9,605 nucleotides of DNA from Bradyrhizobium sp. (GCA_025960445.1 JAICIT010000056.1:1-9605), one strand, 5' to 3'; positions 1-7,767 are shown, counted from the first letter of the stretch. Notes: generated from the letters alone by a model not told the origin. Made by a program: numbers and translations.

Positions 1-781
1 CGAGCAAGGCGCGGGTGTAGGGATGTTTCGGCGCGGTGAAGACCTGCTCGACCAACCCCTGCTCGACGATCTTGCCGCCATTCATGACGCAGACCACATC
101 GGCGATGCGCCGCACGATGCCGAGATCGTGCGTGATGAACAACAAGCTCATGCCTAGCCGGGCACGAATTTCCGCGAGCAAGGTCAGAATCTGTGCCTGA
201 ACGGTGACGTCGAGCGCGGTGGTCGGCTCGTCCGCGATCAGCAGGTCGGGCTCATTGGCAAGCGCCATCGCGATCATCACGCGTTGGCGCTGGCCGCCGG
301 ACAATTGATGCGGATAGCTGCCAAGCCGCGTCTCCGGATCGGGAATTCCGACCTGCGTGAGCAACTCGAGTGTCCGCGTCCGCGCCTTGGCGCCGCTGAT
401 GCCGCTGTGAAGTTGCAGGATCTCGCCGATCTGAGACTCGATCGTGTGCAGCGGATTTAGCGAGGTCATCGGCTCCTGAAAGATGATTGATATATCGTTG
501 CCGCGAATGCCGCGAATTTCCCGATCCGAAAGCGCCAGTAATTCCCTCCCCTTGAAGCGAATGCTCCCCGAAGGATGCGACGCCGTCGGATACGGCAAGA
601 GCTTCAGGATCGAGAGCGCGCTGACCGATTTTCCAGAACCGGATTCGCCGACCAGCGCGACGCACTCACCGGGCTTGATCGCATAGGAAATATGATCAAC
701 CGCGACGGAACTGCCGCTTGGCTGATGAAAGGCCACCGACAAATCGCGGACGTCGAGCAGAGGTTGGTTGATCGCATCCAT
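1..781 (-). CDS. yejF: ABC peptide transporter ATP-binding protein YejF (N-terminal half, truncated by window edge)
   Basis: Cytoplasmic ATPase that should energise the YejB/YejE peptide channel. The 260 visible residues form one complete nucleotide-binding domain of the Opp/Dpp class. Visible motifs are Walker A GESGSGKS at 45-52, Q-loop FQEP at 101-104, ABC signature LSGGQRQR at 160-167, Walker B LLIADEP at 180-186 and switch His218 in ITHD. The segment KHPYTRALL at 252-260 is the usual start of the oligopeptide-class C-terminal extension. E. coli YejF is about 530 residues with two fused ATPase domains, so a second domain is expected beyond base 1, but this window cannot show it. The ATG at 779-781 lies 4 bases after the yejE stop, with an AGG 7 bases upstream, so it is the last visible gene of the yej operon. 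Name certainty comes mainly from the yejA-yejB-yejE context, because the domain alone could be any Opp/Dpp ATPase. Confidence 0.93.
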   Translation of the reverse strand, partial: MDAINQPLLDVRDLSVAFHQPSGSSVAVDHISYAIKPGECVALVGESGSGKSVSALSILKLLPYPTASHPSGSIRFKGRELLALSDREIRGIRGNDISIIFQEPMTSLNPLHTIESQIGEILQLHSGISGAKARTRTLELLTQVGIPDPETRLGSYPHQLSGGQRQRVMIAMALANEPDLLIADEPTTALDVTVQAQILTLLAEIRARLGMSLLFITHDLGIVRRIADVVCVMNGGKIVEQGLVEQVFTAPKHPYTRALL

Positions 782-785
782 CGCG

Positions 786-1964
786 CTACCTGAACGTCTT
801 GCGCGGATCGAACGCATCGCGCACGGCTTCGCCGATGAAAATCAGCAGCGACAACATGATCGCGACCGCAAAGAACCCGGTGAAGCCGAGCCACGGCGCC
901 TGAACGTTGGCCTTCCCCTGCGACAGCAGTTCGCCCAAGGACGGCGAACCCGGTGGCAAACCAAAGCCGAGGAAGTCGAGTGCGGTTAAGGTCATCACCG
1001 ACGAGGAGACGATGAACGGCAGGAAGGTCATGGTCGCCACCATCGCGTTCGGCAACAAGTGCCTCAACATGATGACGGGATTGGAGACGCCGAGGGCGCG
1101 AGCGGCCATGATGTATTCGAAATTGCGGCCGCGCAGAAATTCGGCGCGCACCAGGCCGACCAGCGACACCCATGAGAACAACAAGAGAATCCCGAGCAGC
1201 ACGAAAAAGCCGGGCACGAGCACCGAGGACAGGATCAGCAACAGATACAGTGATGGTATGGCGGTCCACACTTCGATGAAGCGCTGAAAACCAAGATCGA
1301 TCCAGCCGCCGAAATAGCCCTGCACCCCACCGGCGGCGACGCCAATAATCGAAGAGATAATGGTCAGGCTAAGCCCGAACAGCACGGAAATGCGAAAGCC
1401 GTAGATCAGCCGCGCGACCACGTCACGGCCCTGATCGTCGGTGCCGAGCCAGTTGTATTCGAGGTCACGGCAGCTCTTCAGGCCCTTTTTCTGCACCACG
1501 TCCTTGCATTCCGCTTCGGTCAGCATCCAGGTCGGCTTCGAGGGCGCGGGCGTCGGCAAATCGAGATTGTGGGTGTCGTAAGAATAGCGGATCAGCGGCC
1601 ACACGATGGTGCCGCCCTTATCCTTGATCAGCTTCTGCAGATAGGGATCGCGATAATCGGCGGCCGTCTCGAAATCGCCGCCGAAGGTGGTCTCGGAATA
1701 GGTGACGAATGCCGGCCAATAGAGATGGCCGTCGAACTTGATGAGGAACGGACGATCGTTTGCGATGAACTCGGCGAACAGCGAAACAAAGAACAGGATC
1801 ATGAAGATCCAGAACGACCAGTAGCCCCTGCGGTTGGATTTGAAATTCTGCCAGCGGCGGCGATTGATCGGCGAGGGAGTGAACGGGTGATGGGTCGCCG
1901 GCACGGCATCGCCGAGCGGTGCCTGGGTCGTGGTTTCGATTGGCGGCGGCGCGAGGATTGTCAT
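786..1964 (-). CDS. yejE: ABC peptide transporter permease YejE
   Basis: Inner-membrane permease, partner of YejB in peptide import. The product is 392 residues. After a Pro-rich cytoplasmic tail (1-35) comes RRGYWSFWIF leading into membrane segment 1 (about 50-68), then a periplasmic domain (about 70-175) and the core permease domain beginning at NWLGTDDQGRDV (171-182). The EAA loop that docks on the ATPase is EYIMAARALG (283-292) followed by RHLLPNAM (301-308). The family-typical C-terminus GEAVRDAFDP is present at 378-387. E. coli YejE is about 341 residues; the surplus here is the N-terminal tail plus an insertion near 145-170 carrying Cys153 and Cys165. I chose the ATG at 1962-1964 because it overlaps the yejB stop (TGATG) and has GGGAGG 4 bases upstream. 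A start 42 bases further up would overlap yejB more and lacks this signal. Confidence 0.95.
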   Translation of the reverse strand: MTILAPPPIETTTQAPLGDAVPATHHPFTPSPINRRRWQNFKSNRRGYWSFWIFMILFFVSLFAEFIANDRPFLIKFDGHLYWPAFVTYSETTFGGDFETAADYRDPYLQKLIKDKGGTIVWPLIRYSYDTHNLDLPTPAPSKPTWMLTEAECKDVVQKKGLKSCRDLEYNWLGTDDQGRDVVARLIYGFRISVLFGLSLTIISSIIGVAAGGVQGYFGGWIDLGFQRFIEVWTAIPSLYLLLILSSVLVPGFFVLLGILLLFSWVSLVGLVRAEFLRGRNFEYIMAARALGVSNPVIMLRHLLPNAMVATMTFLPFIVSSSVMTLTALDFLGFGLPPGSPSLGELLSQGKANVQAPWLGFTGFFAVAIMLSLLIFIGEAVRDAFDPRKTFR

Positions 1965-3073
1965 CAGACCTCCCGCGCTTCGAAATCGATTCGCGGATCG
2001 ATCCACATGTAGGCGAGGTCGGAGATCAGATTGACGACAAGCCCGACCAGCGAAAAGATAAAGAGCGTTCCGAATACCACGGGATAGTCGCGATTGAGCA
2101 CACTCTCAAACCCGAGCAGGCCCAACCCATCCAGCGAGAAGATGGTTTCGATCAGCAGCGAGCCTGAGAAGAAGGCGTGAATGAATGCGCCGGGAAAGCC
2201 GGCAATGACGATCAGCATGGCGTTTCGGAAAATGTGATTGTAGAGCACCTGCCGTTGGCTGCAGCCCTTGGCGCGCGCGGTCATCACATATTGCTTGCGG
2301 ATTTCATCCAGGAACGAATTTTTGGTGAGCAGCGTCATGGTCGCGAAAGCGCCCAATGCCATTGATATCAGCGGCAGGGTGATGTGCCAGAAATAATCCA
2401 GGATCTTCCAGTACCAGGGAAATTGTGACCAGCCGTCCGAAGTCAGCCCGCGCAGCGGAAAAATGTTGAAGAACGAACCGCCGGCGAAGAGGATGATCAA
2501 AAGAATCGCGAACAGAAATCCCGGGATCGCAAAGCCAACGATGATCGCCGCTGACGTCCAGGTATCGAATTTGGAGCCATCCATCACAGCCTTGCGGATG
2601 CCCAGCGGGATGGAGATCATGTAGGTCAACAGCGTCATCCATATCCCGAGCGACATCGAGACCGGCAGCTTCTCCTTGATCAGTTGCAGCACGCTGACAT
2701 CGCGGAAGTAGCTCTTGCCGAAATCAAACCGGGCAAAATTCCACACCATCAGCGCAAAGCGTTCCGGCGCCGGCTTGTCGAAACCGAATTGCTTTTCCAG
2801 GCTCTTGATGAAGTCAGGATCAAGCCCTTGCGCGCCGCGGTATTTCGAGTTGACGGCATCAGCGGAGGCGCCAACCTGGGCGCGCGCGCCGAAGTCGCCG
2901 CCGGCTGCGCCCGAAATCCGCGACGTGCCGCCAGTATCGGCTCCTGACAGCTGCGCGATCACGCGCTCCACCGGGCCGCCCGGCGCGAACTGCACCACGA
3001 CAAAGGATACGAACAGGATTCCCAACAACGTCGGGAGCATCAGAAAAATTCGGCGGGCGATGTAGGCGGTCAT
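1964..3073 (-). CDS. yejB: ABC peptide transporter permease YejB
   Basis: Inner-membrane permease that pairs with YejE to form the peptide channel. At 369 residues it is close to E. coli YejB (about 364). It begins with the OppB-type TMD lead ARRIFLMLPTLLGILFVSF (segment 1 about 9-29) followed by QFAPGGPVERVI. A Gly/Ala-rich periplasmic stretch ends in SKYRGAQGLDP (76-86). Roughly five further hydrophobic segments lie near 137-158, 172-198, 228-250, 283-303 and 332-356. The EAA coupling loop is QYVMTARAKG (261-270) with HIFRNAML (280-287), and the C-terminus DPRIDFEAREV is family-typical. The start lies 3 bases after the upstream binding-protein stop. The Shine-Dalgarno is poor there (GGAG about 15 bases away), which points to translational coupling. 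The stop overlaps the yejE start by one base. Confidence 0.96.
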   Translation of the reverse strand: MTAYIARRIFLMLPTLLGILFVSFVVVQFAPGGPVERVIAQLSGADTGGTSRISGAAGGDFGARAQVGASADAVNSKYRGAQGLDPDFIKSLEKQFGFDKPAPERFALMVWNFARFDFGKSYFRDVSVLQLIKEKLPVSMSLGIWMTLLTYMISIPLGIRKAVMDGSKFDTWTSAAIIVGFAIPGFLFAILLIILFAGGSFFNIFPLRGLTSDGWSQFPWYWKILDYFWHITLPLISMALGAFATMTLLTKNSFLDEIRKQYVMTARAKGCSQRQVLYNHIFRNAMLIVIAGFPGAFIHAFFSGSLLIETIFSLDGLGLLGFESVLNRDYPVVFGTLFIFSLVGLVVNLISDLAYMWIDPRIDFEAREV

Positions 3074-3076
3074 GAA

Positions 3077-4945
3077 TTATTTCGCCTGCTCCGCCCTGGC
3101 TACTTTATCGGGATCGGTCCACCAATTTTCCGGAGCGCCGACTCCTTGCGCGTAACGTGGCGGCTTCGCCGGATGAGCAAATACATCCCAGTAGGCGATC
3201 GGATGGCTGGTTCGATACCATTGCGGGACCCAGTAGCGCCCGGCCCGGAACACCCGATCAAAAGCGCGACAAGCGATCGTCAGCTCGGCCCGGCTATTAG
3301 CGCCGATGATCTTTTCGAGCAGCGCATCAATTGCCGGGTTGGCGATGCCCGCAAGATTGTACGAGCCTTTGGTTGCAGCAGCCTGGGAGGAGAAGAACGG
3401 CCGCATGGTATCGCCGGGGGTCGCCGACATGCTGAAGCGTTCGATCGTCATGTCGAAATCGAAGTCTTCCACACGAGCGCGATATTGCACGGGGTCGACA
3501 ATCCGCAAGGTAGCTTCAATCCCGACCGTGCCGAGGTTTTTAATGTAGGGCGCATGGTGCGGTTGGAGCGAGGGTTCGTCGGCCAGAAACTCGATTCTGA
3601 AAGCTTCGCCATTGGGCAGTACCCGCTTGCCGTCCTTGATGACAAGGCCGGCCTCCTGCAAAAGTTGCGAGGCTTTGCGCAGCAACGTTCGATCCTGCCC
3701 CGATCCGTCCGATACCGGCGGCACGAACGGTGCCGCAAACACCTCGTCCGGCACCTGACCGCGGAATGCTTCCAGCAGCTTGAGTTCTTCCGGCGATGGC
3801 GGTCCGTCCGCCATCATATCCGAGTTCTGGAATGGTGAATGGGTGCGCGCATAGGCGCCATACATGATGGTCTTGTTGGTCCATTCGAAATCAAATGCCT
3901 GGATCAGCGCTTCGCGCACCCGCGAATCCCGGAACTTGTCGCGACGGGTATTGATGAACCAGCCTTGCGCCCCGGAGGGGGTTTCGTCCGGCAGGGTTTC
4001 GCGCTTCACCCGGCCGTCCTTGACCGCGGGAAAATCATAACGCGTTGCCCATACTCGAGCGGTGAATTCTTCGCGAAACAGATAGCTCCTTGCGGTGAAG
4101 CCCTCGAAAGCGACGTCGCGGTCACGATAAAATTCATACCGCACCACATCGAAATTGTAGCTGCCGCGAGTGACCGGAAGCTCGGCGCCCCACCAATCCT
4201 TTACCCGCTCAAATTCGATGTAGCGGTTGACTTCAAACTTCCCGACCTTGTACGGCCCTGATCCCAGCGGGATATCGAGAGTAGATTCGTCGAATGGCCG
4301 GCTCGCGTAATAAGCTTTTGAAAAGATCGGCAGGCCCGCCACATAGAGCGGTACGTCGCGGGCGCGCTTTTCGGCAAAGGTAACGTCAAGCGTCGCGTCA
4401 TCCGGCGCTTCTGCTTTCACCATATCCCGCAACTGTGTCAGGATCAGCGGATGACCCTTGGCCTTTAACGTCGTCAACGAGAACGCAGCATCATGCGCGG
4501 TCAGCTTTGAGCCGTCATGAAATTTAGCTTCGGGACGAATGGTAAATCGATAGGTCAGCTTGTCGGCGGAAATCTGCACCGATTTTGCGACCAGCCCATA
4601 CATCGCATCTGGCTCGTCATTGGCGCGCGCCATCAACGGCGCAAACGTCATGTCCATGCCCTGCGCGCCGTCGCCCTTCAGGATGTAGGCATTCAGCGAG
4701 TTGAAGGTCTGGTACGACTGATTATACGCGCGAACCGAGGGAATCAGCGAAAACGTCCCGCCCTTCGGGGCCGACACGTTGACATAATCGAAGTGCTGAA
4801 AGTCGGCGGGATATTTCAGGTCGCCAAACACCGATAGGCCGTGAACATTCGCACTGACATCGACGGCGCTAGCCGGGCGCAACAGCGGTGCGCTCAGCGC
4901 GCCAGCGCCGAGGCCGAGCACATGCCGGCGGGAGAACAGCGCCAT
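3077..4945 (-). CDS. yejA: YejA-type peptide-binding protein, second (promoter-distal) copy
   Basis: Periplasmic extracellular solute-binding protein of family 5 (DppA/OppA/YejA type), 622 residues, expected to deliver peptides to YejB/YejE. The N-terminus SRRHVLGLGAGALSAP with an AxA-like site near 25-27 (ASA) looks like a twin-arginine (Tat) signal. YejA landmarks are FGDLKYPADFQHFDYVN at 40-56, APKGG at 59-63, KFHDGSKLTAHDAAFS at 141-156, PLGSGPYKVG at 226-235, RVKDWWG at 247-253, WATRYDFPA at 299-307, RVREALIQAFDFEW at 342-355 and a Trp-rich end ENWWTDPDK at 606-614. The ATG at 4943-4945 is preceded by AGGA with 7-base spacing. An in-frame extension of 59 residues exists but would overlap the previous gene by 166 bases and place the RR motif deep inside, so it was discarded. 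The gene lies 11 bases after the first binding-protein stop and 3 before yejB. It differs most from the other copy around 281-297. Confidence 0.93.
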   Translation of the reverse strand: MALFSRRHVLGLGAGALSAPLLRPASAVDVSANVHGLSVFGDLKYPADFQHFDYVNVSAPKGGTFSLIPSVRAYNQSYQTFNSLNAYILKGDGAQGMDMTFAPLMARANDEPDAMYGLVAKSVQISADKLTYRFTIRPEAKFHDGSKLTAHDAAFSLTTLKAKGHPLILTQLRDMVKAEAPDDATLDVTFAEKRARDVPLYVAGLPIFSKAYYASRPFDESTLDIPLGSGPYKVGKFEVNRYIEFERVKDWWGAELPVTRGSYNFDVVRYEFYRDRDVAFEGFTARSYLFREEFTARVWATRYDFPAVKDGRVKRETLPDETPSGAQGWFINTRRDKFRDSRVREALIQAFDFEWTNKTIMYGAYARTHSPFQNSDMMADGPPSPEELKLLEAFRGQVPDEVFAAPFVPPVSDGSGQDRTLLRKASQLLQEAGLVIKDGKRVLPNGEAFRIEFLADEPSLQPHHAPYIKNLGTVGIEATLRIVDPVQYRARVEDFDFDMTIERFSMSATPGDTMRPFFSSQAAATKGSYNLAGIANPAIDALLEKIIGANSRAELTIACRAFDRVFRAGRYWVPQWYRTSHPIAYWDVFAHPAKPPRYAQGVGAPENWWTDPDKVARAEQAK

Positions 4946-4956
4946 GCGTGCATCCT

Positions 4957-6843
4957 TCAAGAGCGCTTGCCGATCCTGGCGGCCTTCTCGGCATCGTACC
5001 ACCACAGTGACGGCAATCCGGAACGGCCGTATTTCGGCAGCGGCTCGGCGTGGCTGAAGCGGTCCCAACGAGCATAACGCGAAAACGGATAGGTGAACTG
5101 CGGCACGACGTAGAAATTCCACAGCAGCACGCGATCGAGCGCCCGGGTTGCGGCCACTAGCCCGGCGCGGTCCTTGGCAAAGATCACCTTGTCAATCAGC
5201 GCGTCCACCGCCGGATTCTTGATGCCGACCGTGTTTTTCGAACCAGGTTGATCGGCCGCCTGCGATCCCCAAAACTCCCGCTGCTCATTGCCCGGCGACA
5301 GGGACTCCGGCCAGACATCGATGATGACGTCGAAATCGAAGCTGCGTATCCGGTTTTGATATTGCGCATCGTCGACGACGCGGATCGACGTCGTCACGCC
5401 GATGCGTTCAAGCGATGGTTTATAGAATAGTCCAATGCGCTCAGCCGATGGATCCTGCACCAGGATTTCGACGGCAACCGGCTTGCCGGCGGGATCCACA
5501 AGCTTGCGATCGCGGATCTCGCAGCCCGCTTCTTTCAGAAGCTTAATGCTCTCGCGCAGATTGGCTCGGACCGCTTCGGGATTGCCGCCGATCGGATTGG
5601 TGTAGGGCGTGGTGAAGACTTCGACGGGCACCTTGTCGCGCACGGTCTCCAGAATCTGAAGCTCCTCGCCCTGCGGTAATCCCGATGAGGCAAGCTCGGT
5701 CCCGTCGAAGTAGCTGTTGATGCGTTTGTATTGCCCGTAAAACAGCTGCTTGTTCATTTCCTCGAAGTCATAGGCGTAGTTGAAGGCACGACGCAGCCTG
5801 GCATCCTTGAACTGTTCACGGCGCAGATTGAGCACGAAACCCTGCATTCGGCCGGAATCGTTGATTGGGAATTCTTCCTTGATCACACGTTTTTCGGTGA
5901 CTGCGGGAAAGTCGTAGGCGGTCGCCCATTGCTTGGCCGAATTCTCCGCAATCCAATCGGCCTGGTCGGCCTTGAAGGCTTCCAGCGCGACCAGGTTGTC
6001 GCGAAAGAACTCAAAACGCATTTCATCGAAATTATTTTGGCCGACCTGGGTGGGAAGGTTGGCGCCCCAATAATCCTTCACTCGCTCCAGCCTCACGGAA
6101 CGTCCAGCAACGAACTCGCCGATGCGATAAGGTCCGGACCCCAGCGGCGGCTCCAGCGTGGTTGCGGAGATGTCGCGCTTGCGACCTTGGCTATCGTTGC
6201 CTTCCCAATAATGCTTGGGCAGAACGATGAGTTCACCGACGATGGTCGGCAGTTCGCGGTTTCCCGGAGAGTCGAAGGTGAATTTGACTTCGCGATCGCC
6301 GGTTTTTTCACTTTTGACGACGTGCCGATAATACGAGCGATACATCGGGCTGTATTTTTTCAGGACCTCGATCGAGAAAATCACGTCCTCAGGCGTCACC
6401 GGCTTGCCGTCCTGCCATCGCGCATCCTTGCGCAGGCGATAAATCACCCATGAGAAATCATCCGGATGCGCGGCGCTCTCGGCGAGCAGCCCGTACTCGG
6501 TGCCGACCTCATCCTGCGATCGCGCCATCAGCGTCTCGTAAATCATCGCAGCCGCCGGCGCGATCGAGCCTTTGACGCCGGCGACGGCGATGTTGAAATT
6601 ATCGAACGTCCCGATCGATATCATGCGGACGCTGCCGCCCTTTGGCGCATCGGGGTTGACATAGTCGAAGCGTTTGAAGCCGGCGGGATATTTGACCTCC
6701 CCGAACAGGGAAAGCGCGTGTCGCCAAACCGGTTCTTCCGTAGCCTTCTGCGCGTGCGCCGGGAGAATGGTTGCCGTCCCCAAAGACGGAGCGGCTGCGG
6801 CCAAGGCGGCGCCCTGCAAAAGATGTCTTCGGGTAATCGTCAA
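4957..6843 (-). CDS. yejA: YejA-type peptide-binding protein, first (promoter-proximal) copy
   Basis: First gene of the operon: a periplasmic family 5 solute-binding protein of 628 residues. The signal begins MTITRRHLLQGAALAAAAPS, a Tat-type RR motif and Ala-rich core, with likely cleavage after AHA (29-31). Landmarks are FGEVKYPAGFKRFDYVNPDAPKGG-type sequence at 47-70, ARWQDGKPVTPEDVIFS at 141-157, PLGSGPYRIG at 233-242, RVKDYWGANLP at 254-264, WATAYDFPAV at 306-315, RLRRAFNYAYDFEEMN at 349-364, FWGSQAA at 524-530 and SLWWYDAEKAAR at 612-623. The start is a TTG (6841-6843): the codon directly upstream in frame is a TGA stop, the next residues already form the signal peptide, and AGGA sits 8 bases upstream. 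The gene appears intact. It shares its whole layout with the 3077-4945 gene, so the two are paralogues. Peptide specificity cannot be read from the sequence. Confidence 0.94.
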   Translation of the reverse strand: MTITRRHLLQGAALAAAAPSLGTATILPAHAQKATEEPVWRHALSLFGEVKYPAGFKRFDYVNPDAPKGGSVRMISIGTFDNFNIAVAGVKGSIAPAAAMIYETLMARSQDEVGTEYGLLAESAAHPDDFSWVIYRLRKDARWQDGKPVTPEDVIFSIEVLKKYSPMYRSYYRHVVKSEKTGDREVKFTFDSPGNRELPTIVGELIVLPKHYWEGNDSQGRKRDISATTLEPPLGSGPYRIGEFVAGRSVRLERVKDYWGANLPTQVGQNNFDEMRFEFFRDNLVALEAFKADQADWIAENSAKQWATAYDFPAVTEKRVIKEEFPINDSGRMQGFVLNLRREQFKDARLRRAFNYAYDFEEMNKQLFYGQYKRINSYFDGTELASSGLPQGEELQILETVRDKVPVEVFTTPYTNPIGGNPEAVRANLRESIKLLKEAGCEIRDRKLVDPAGKPVAVEILVQDPSAERIGLFYKPSLERIGVTTSIRVVDDAQYQNRIRSFDFDVIIDVWPESLSPGNEQREFWGSQAADQPGSKNTVGIKNPAVDALIDKVIFAKDRAGLVAATRALDRVLLWNFYVVPQFTYPFSRYARWDRFSHAEPLPKYGRSGLPSLWWYDAEKAARIGKRS

Positions 6844-6851
6844 TCAGAAGT

Positions 6852-6855
6852 TCCT
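6852..6855 (-). promoter_or_regulatory. Shine-Dalgarno supporting the TTG start of the first yejA copy
   Basis: On the minus strand an ACAGGAA stretch (AGGA core) is followed by 8 bases and then TTG. An in-frame stop lies immediately before the TTG, and no ATG or GTG occurs before the RR motif of the signal peptide. The site therefore decides the start codon. Confidence 0.7.
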
Positions 6856-6884
6856 GTGTAGGGGGAAAGATCCGTTAGAGGCGC

Positions 6885-6912
6885 AATATACGGCAACGTT
6901 TCGACGGATTAA
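6885..6912 (-). promoter_or_regulatory. Candidate promoter of the yej operon
   Basis: Read on the minus strand, TTAATC (6907-6912) and TATATT (6885-6890) are separated by 16 bases and lie about 40 bases before the first yejA start. The -10 matches the sigma-70-type consensus at five of six positions, but the -35 at only three. The position is sensible and a promoter is expected in this gap, but the exact boxes are a guess. I see no clear operator beside it. Confidence 0.35.
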
Positions 6913-6990
6913 CTTGCTTTTTCCTCATGATACTAGGTTGTGAATGCCCCGGCTGCGGCGAAACGTCCCGAAGTAGCCGTCGGGAACAGC

Positions 6991-7017
6991 AAAAACGGCC
7001 AGGCAATCGCCCGGCCG
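6991..7017 (-). terminator. Intrinsic terminator of cycM
   Basis: On the minus strand a 9-bp stem, CGGCCGGGC pairing with GCCTGGCCG (one G-U pair), closes a GATT loop and is followed at once by TTTTT. It begins about 56 bases after the cycM stop and separates cycM from the downstream yej operon, which runs in the same direction. It is a textbook rho-independent terminator. Confidence 0.88.
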
Positions 7018-7073
7018 CTTTCGGAGAGGACCATGGGCCGAATGGCCTTTTTCGGGCAGCTACTTTGGCGCCG

Positions 7074-7625
7074 CTACTTTGAAGCGGTCGGGAGCGGTTC
7101 CGGCTTATCCGATAGCGTGCGCAGATAAGCGATTACGTCGGCGCGCTCGCTATCCTTCTGGATGCCGGCAAAGCCCATCGCGGTACCGGGAATAAAGCCT
7201 TTGGGATTGGCGATGAACTTGTTGAGGTCATCATAAGTCCAGGTGCCGCCTTTGGCCTTCATGGCCGCCGAGAAATTGAACCCGCCGCGATCCTCGCCCC
7301 TCTTGTCACCAACGATCCCGTAAAGGTTCGGCCCGACACGATTGGGGCCGCCCTTCTCGAAGGTGTGACAGGCCTGGCATTTCTTCGCCGCCGCCGCACC
7401 CTTTTCGACCGAGGCGGTCTGCAACAACTTTTCGATCGGCTCGGACGGCGCGGGCGCGGCTTCCTTGGCGCCGCCCGTTTCCGTTTCCTTTGCGATGATT
7501 TCGTAACCCGGCTTTTCCGGCAGCTTGGGCGCAAACAGCGCCGAGGCGGTGAAGTTCGTAATCAGCAGCACAAGGCAGGTGCCGAGAACCGCACCAAGAA
7601 TCTTGTTGAGTTCGAAGGAGTCCAT
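7074..7625 (-). CDS. cycM: Membrane-anchored cytochrome c (CycM-like)
   Basis: Class I c-type cytochrome, 183 residues, held in the inner membrane by an uncleaved N-terminal helix with the haem domain in the periplasm. The anchor is about 9-30 ([19 protein letters not shown]). A linker rich in Ala, Pro and Glu follows (about 33-70), then the haem domain: CQACH at 83-87 gives the covalent haem site and His ligand, and PGTAMGFAG at 146-154 supplies axial Met150. [15 protein letters not shown] at 92-106 and the C-terminal [10 protein letters not shown] are typical of the mitochondrial/cytochrome c2 group. Length and layout match Bradyrhizobium CycM, known to carry electrons from the bc1 complex to the aa3 oxidase; that role is inferred from the family. 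The gene diverges from kdsB and ends at a strong terminator, so it is probably a single-gene transcript. The ribosome site is weak (GGAG 12 bases before the ATG). Confidence 0.93.
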   Translation of the reverse strand: MDSFELNKILGAVLGTCLVLLITNFTASALFAPKLPEKPGYEIIAKETETGGAKEAAPAPSEPIEKLLQTASVEKGAAAAKKCQACHTFEKGGPNRVGPNLYGIVGDKRGEDRGGFNFSAAMKAKGGTWTYDDLNKFIANPKGFIPGTAMGFAGIQKDSERADVIAYLRTLSDKPEPLPTASK

Positions 7626-7728
7626 TTGGGATCAAGGCTCCAGGCCGGAATTGTCGTGTACAGGCCGGCGAGAAGCGGCCGCGAACGCATCAGGAATCAG
7701 GCTTTCGCACCGCACCCCGAGCGACGAT

Positions 7729-7757
7729 CAGATATCGGTTTGCCCGTGCTCTGGCAA
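7729..7757 (-). promoter_or_regulatory. Candidate promoter of cycM
   Basis: Minus-strand TTGCCA (7752-7757, five of six to TTGACA), a 17-base spacer and TATCTG (7729-7734, three of six to TATAAT). The predicted transcript would have a leader of about 95 bases. It interleaves with the candidate kdsB promoter on the other strand. The weak -10 keeps confidence low. Confidence 0.35.
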
Positions 7758-7760
7758 CCC
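7737..7760. repeat. Imperfect 24-base palindrome between cycM and kdsB
   Basis: GGTTTGCC (7737-7744) and GGCAACCC (7753-7760) are inverted copies with one mismatched pair, 8 bases apart. The inner five pairs (TTGCC/GGCAA) are perfect. The two arms supply the candidate -35 boxes of the two opposed promoters. It could be a regulator operator or simply two symmetric -35 elements. Confidence 0.5.
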
Positions 7761-7767
7761 GTATAAA
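7740..7767 (+). promoter_or_regulatory. Candidate promoter of kdsB-pheA
   Basis: TTGCCC (7740-7745), a 16-base spacer and TATAAA (7762-7767, five of six to TATAAT). This is the best sigma-70-type match I found in the divergent gap. Transcription would start near 7774, giving a leader of about 60 bases that contains the hairpin at 7802-7819. Confidence 0.5.

Noticed and set aside
604..1269. 221-codon minus-strand frame spanning yejE and yejF in another reading frame
   Set aside because: The yejE and yejF frames carry all the family motifs; this frame is Arg-rich and shows no known domain.
4946..5122. 59-residue N-terminal extension of the second YejA copy
   Set aside because: It would overlap the preceding yejA gene by 166 bases and bury a clear RR signal peptide; the ATG at 4945 has a good ribosome site.
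5731..6453. 240-codon plus-strand frame inside the first yejA gene
   Set aside because: It is the antisense shadow of a strongly supported binding-protein gene and has no recognisable motif or ribosome site.
6966..6985. Inverted repeat TCCCG-N10-CGGGA upstream of the yej promoter candidate
   Set aside because: Five-base arms of GC-rich sequence are expected by chance at this base composition, and it lies well upstream of the candidate promoter.
7036..7052. Plus-strand GGCC-GAAT-GGCC hairpin followed by TTTTT, as a possible terminator
   Set aside because: The stem is only 4 bp and no plus-strand gene ends here; the minus-strand terminator at 6991-7017 is far stronger and fits cycM.
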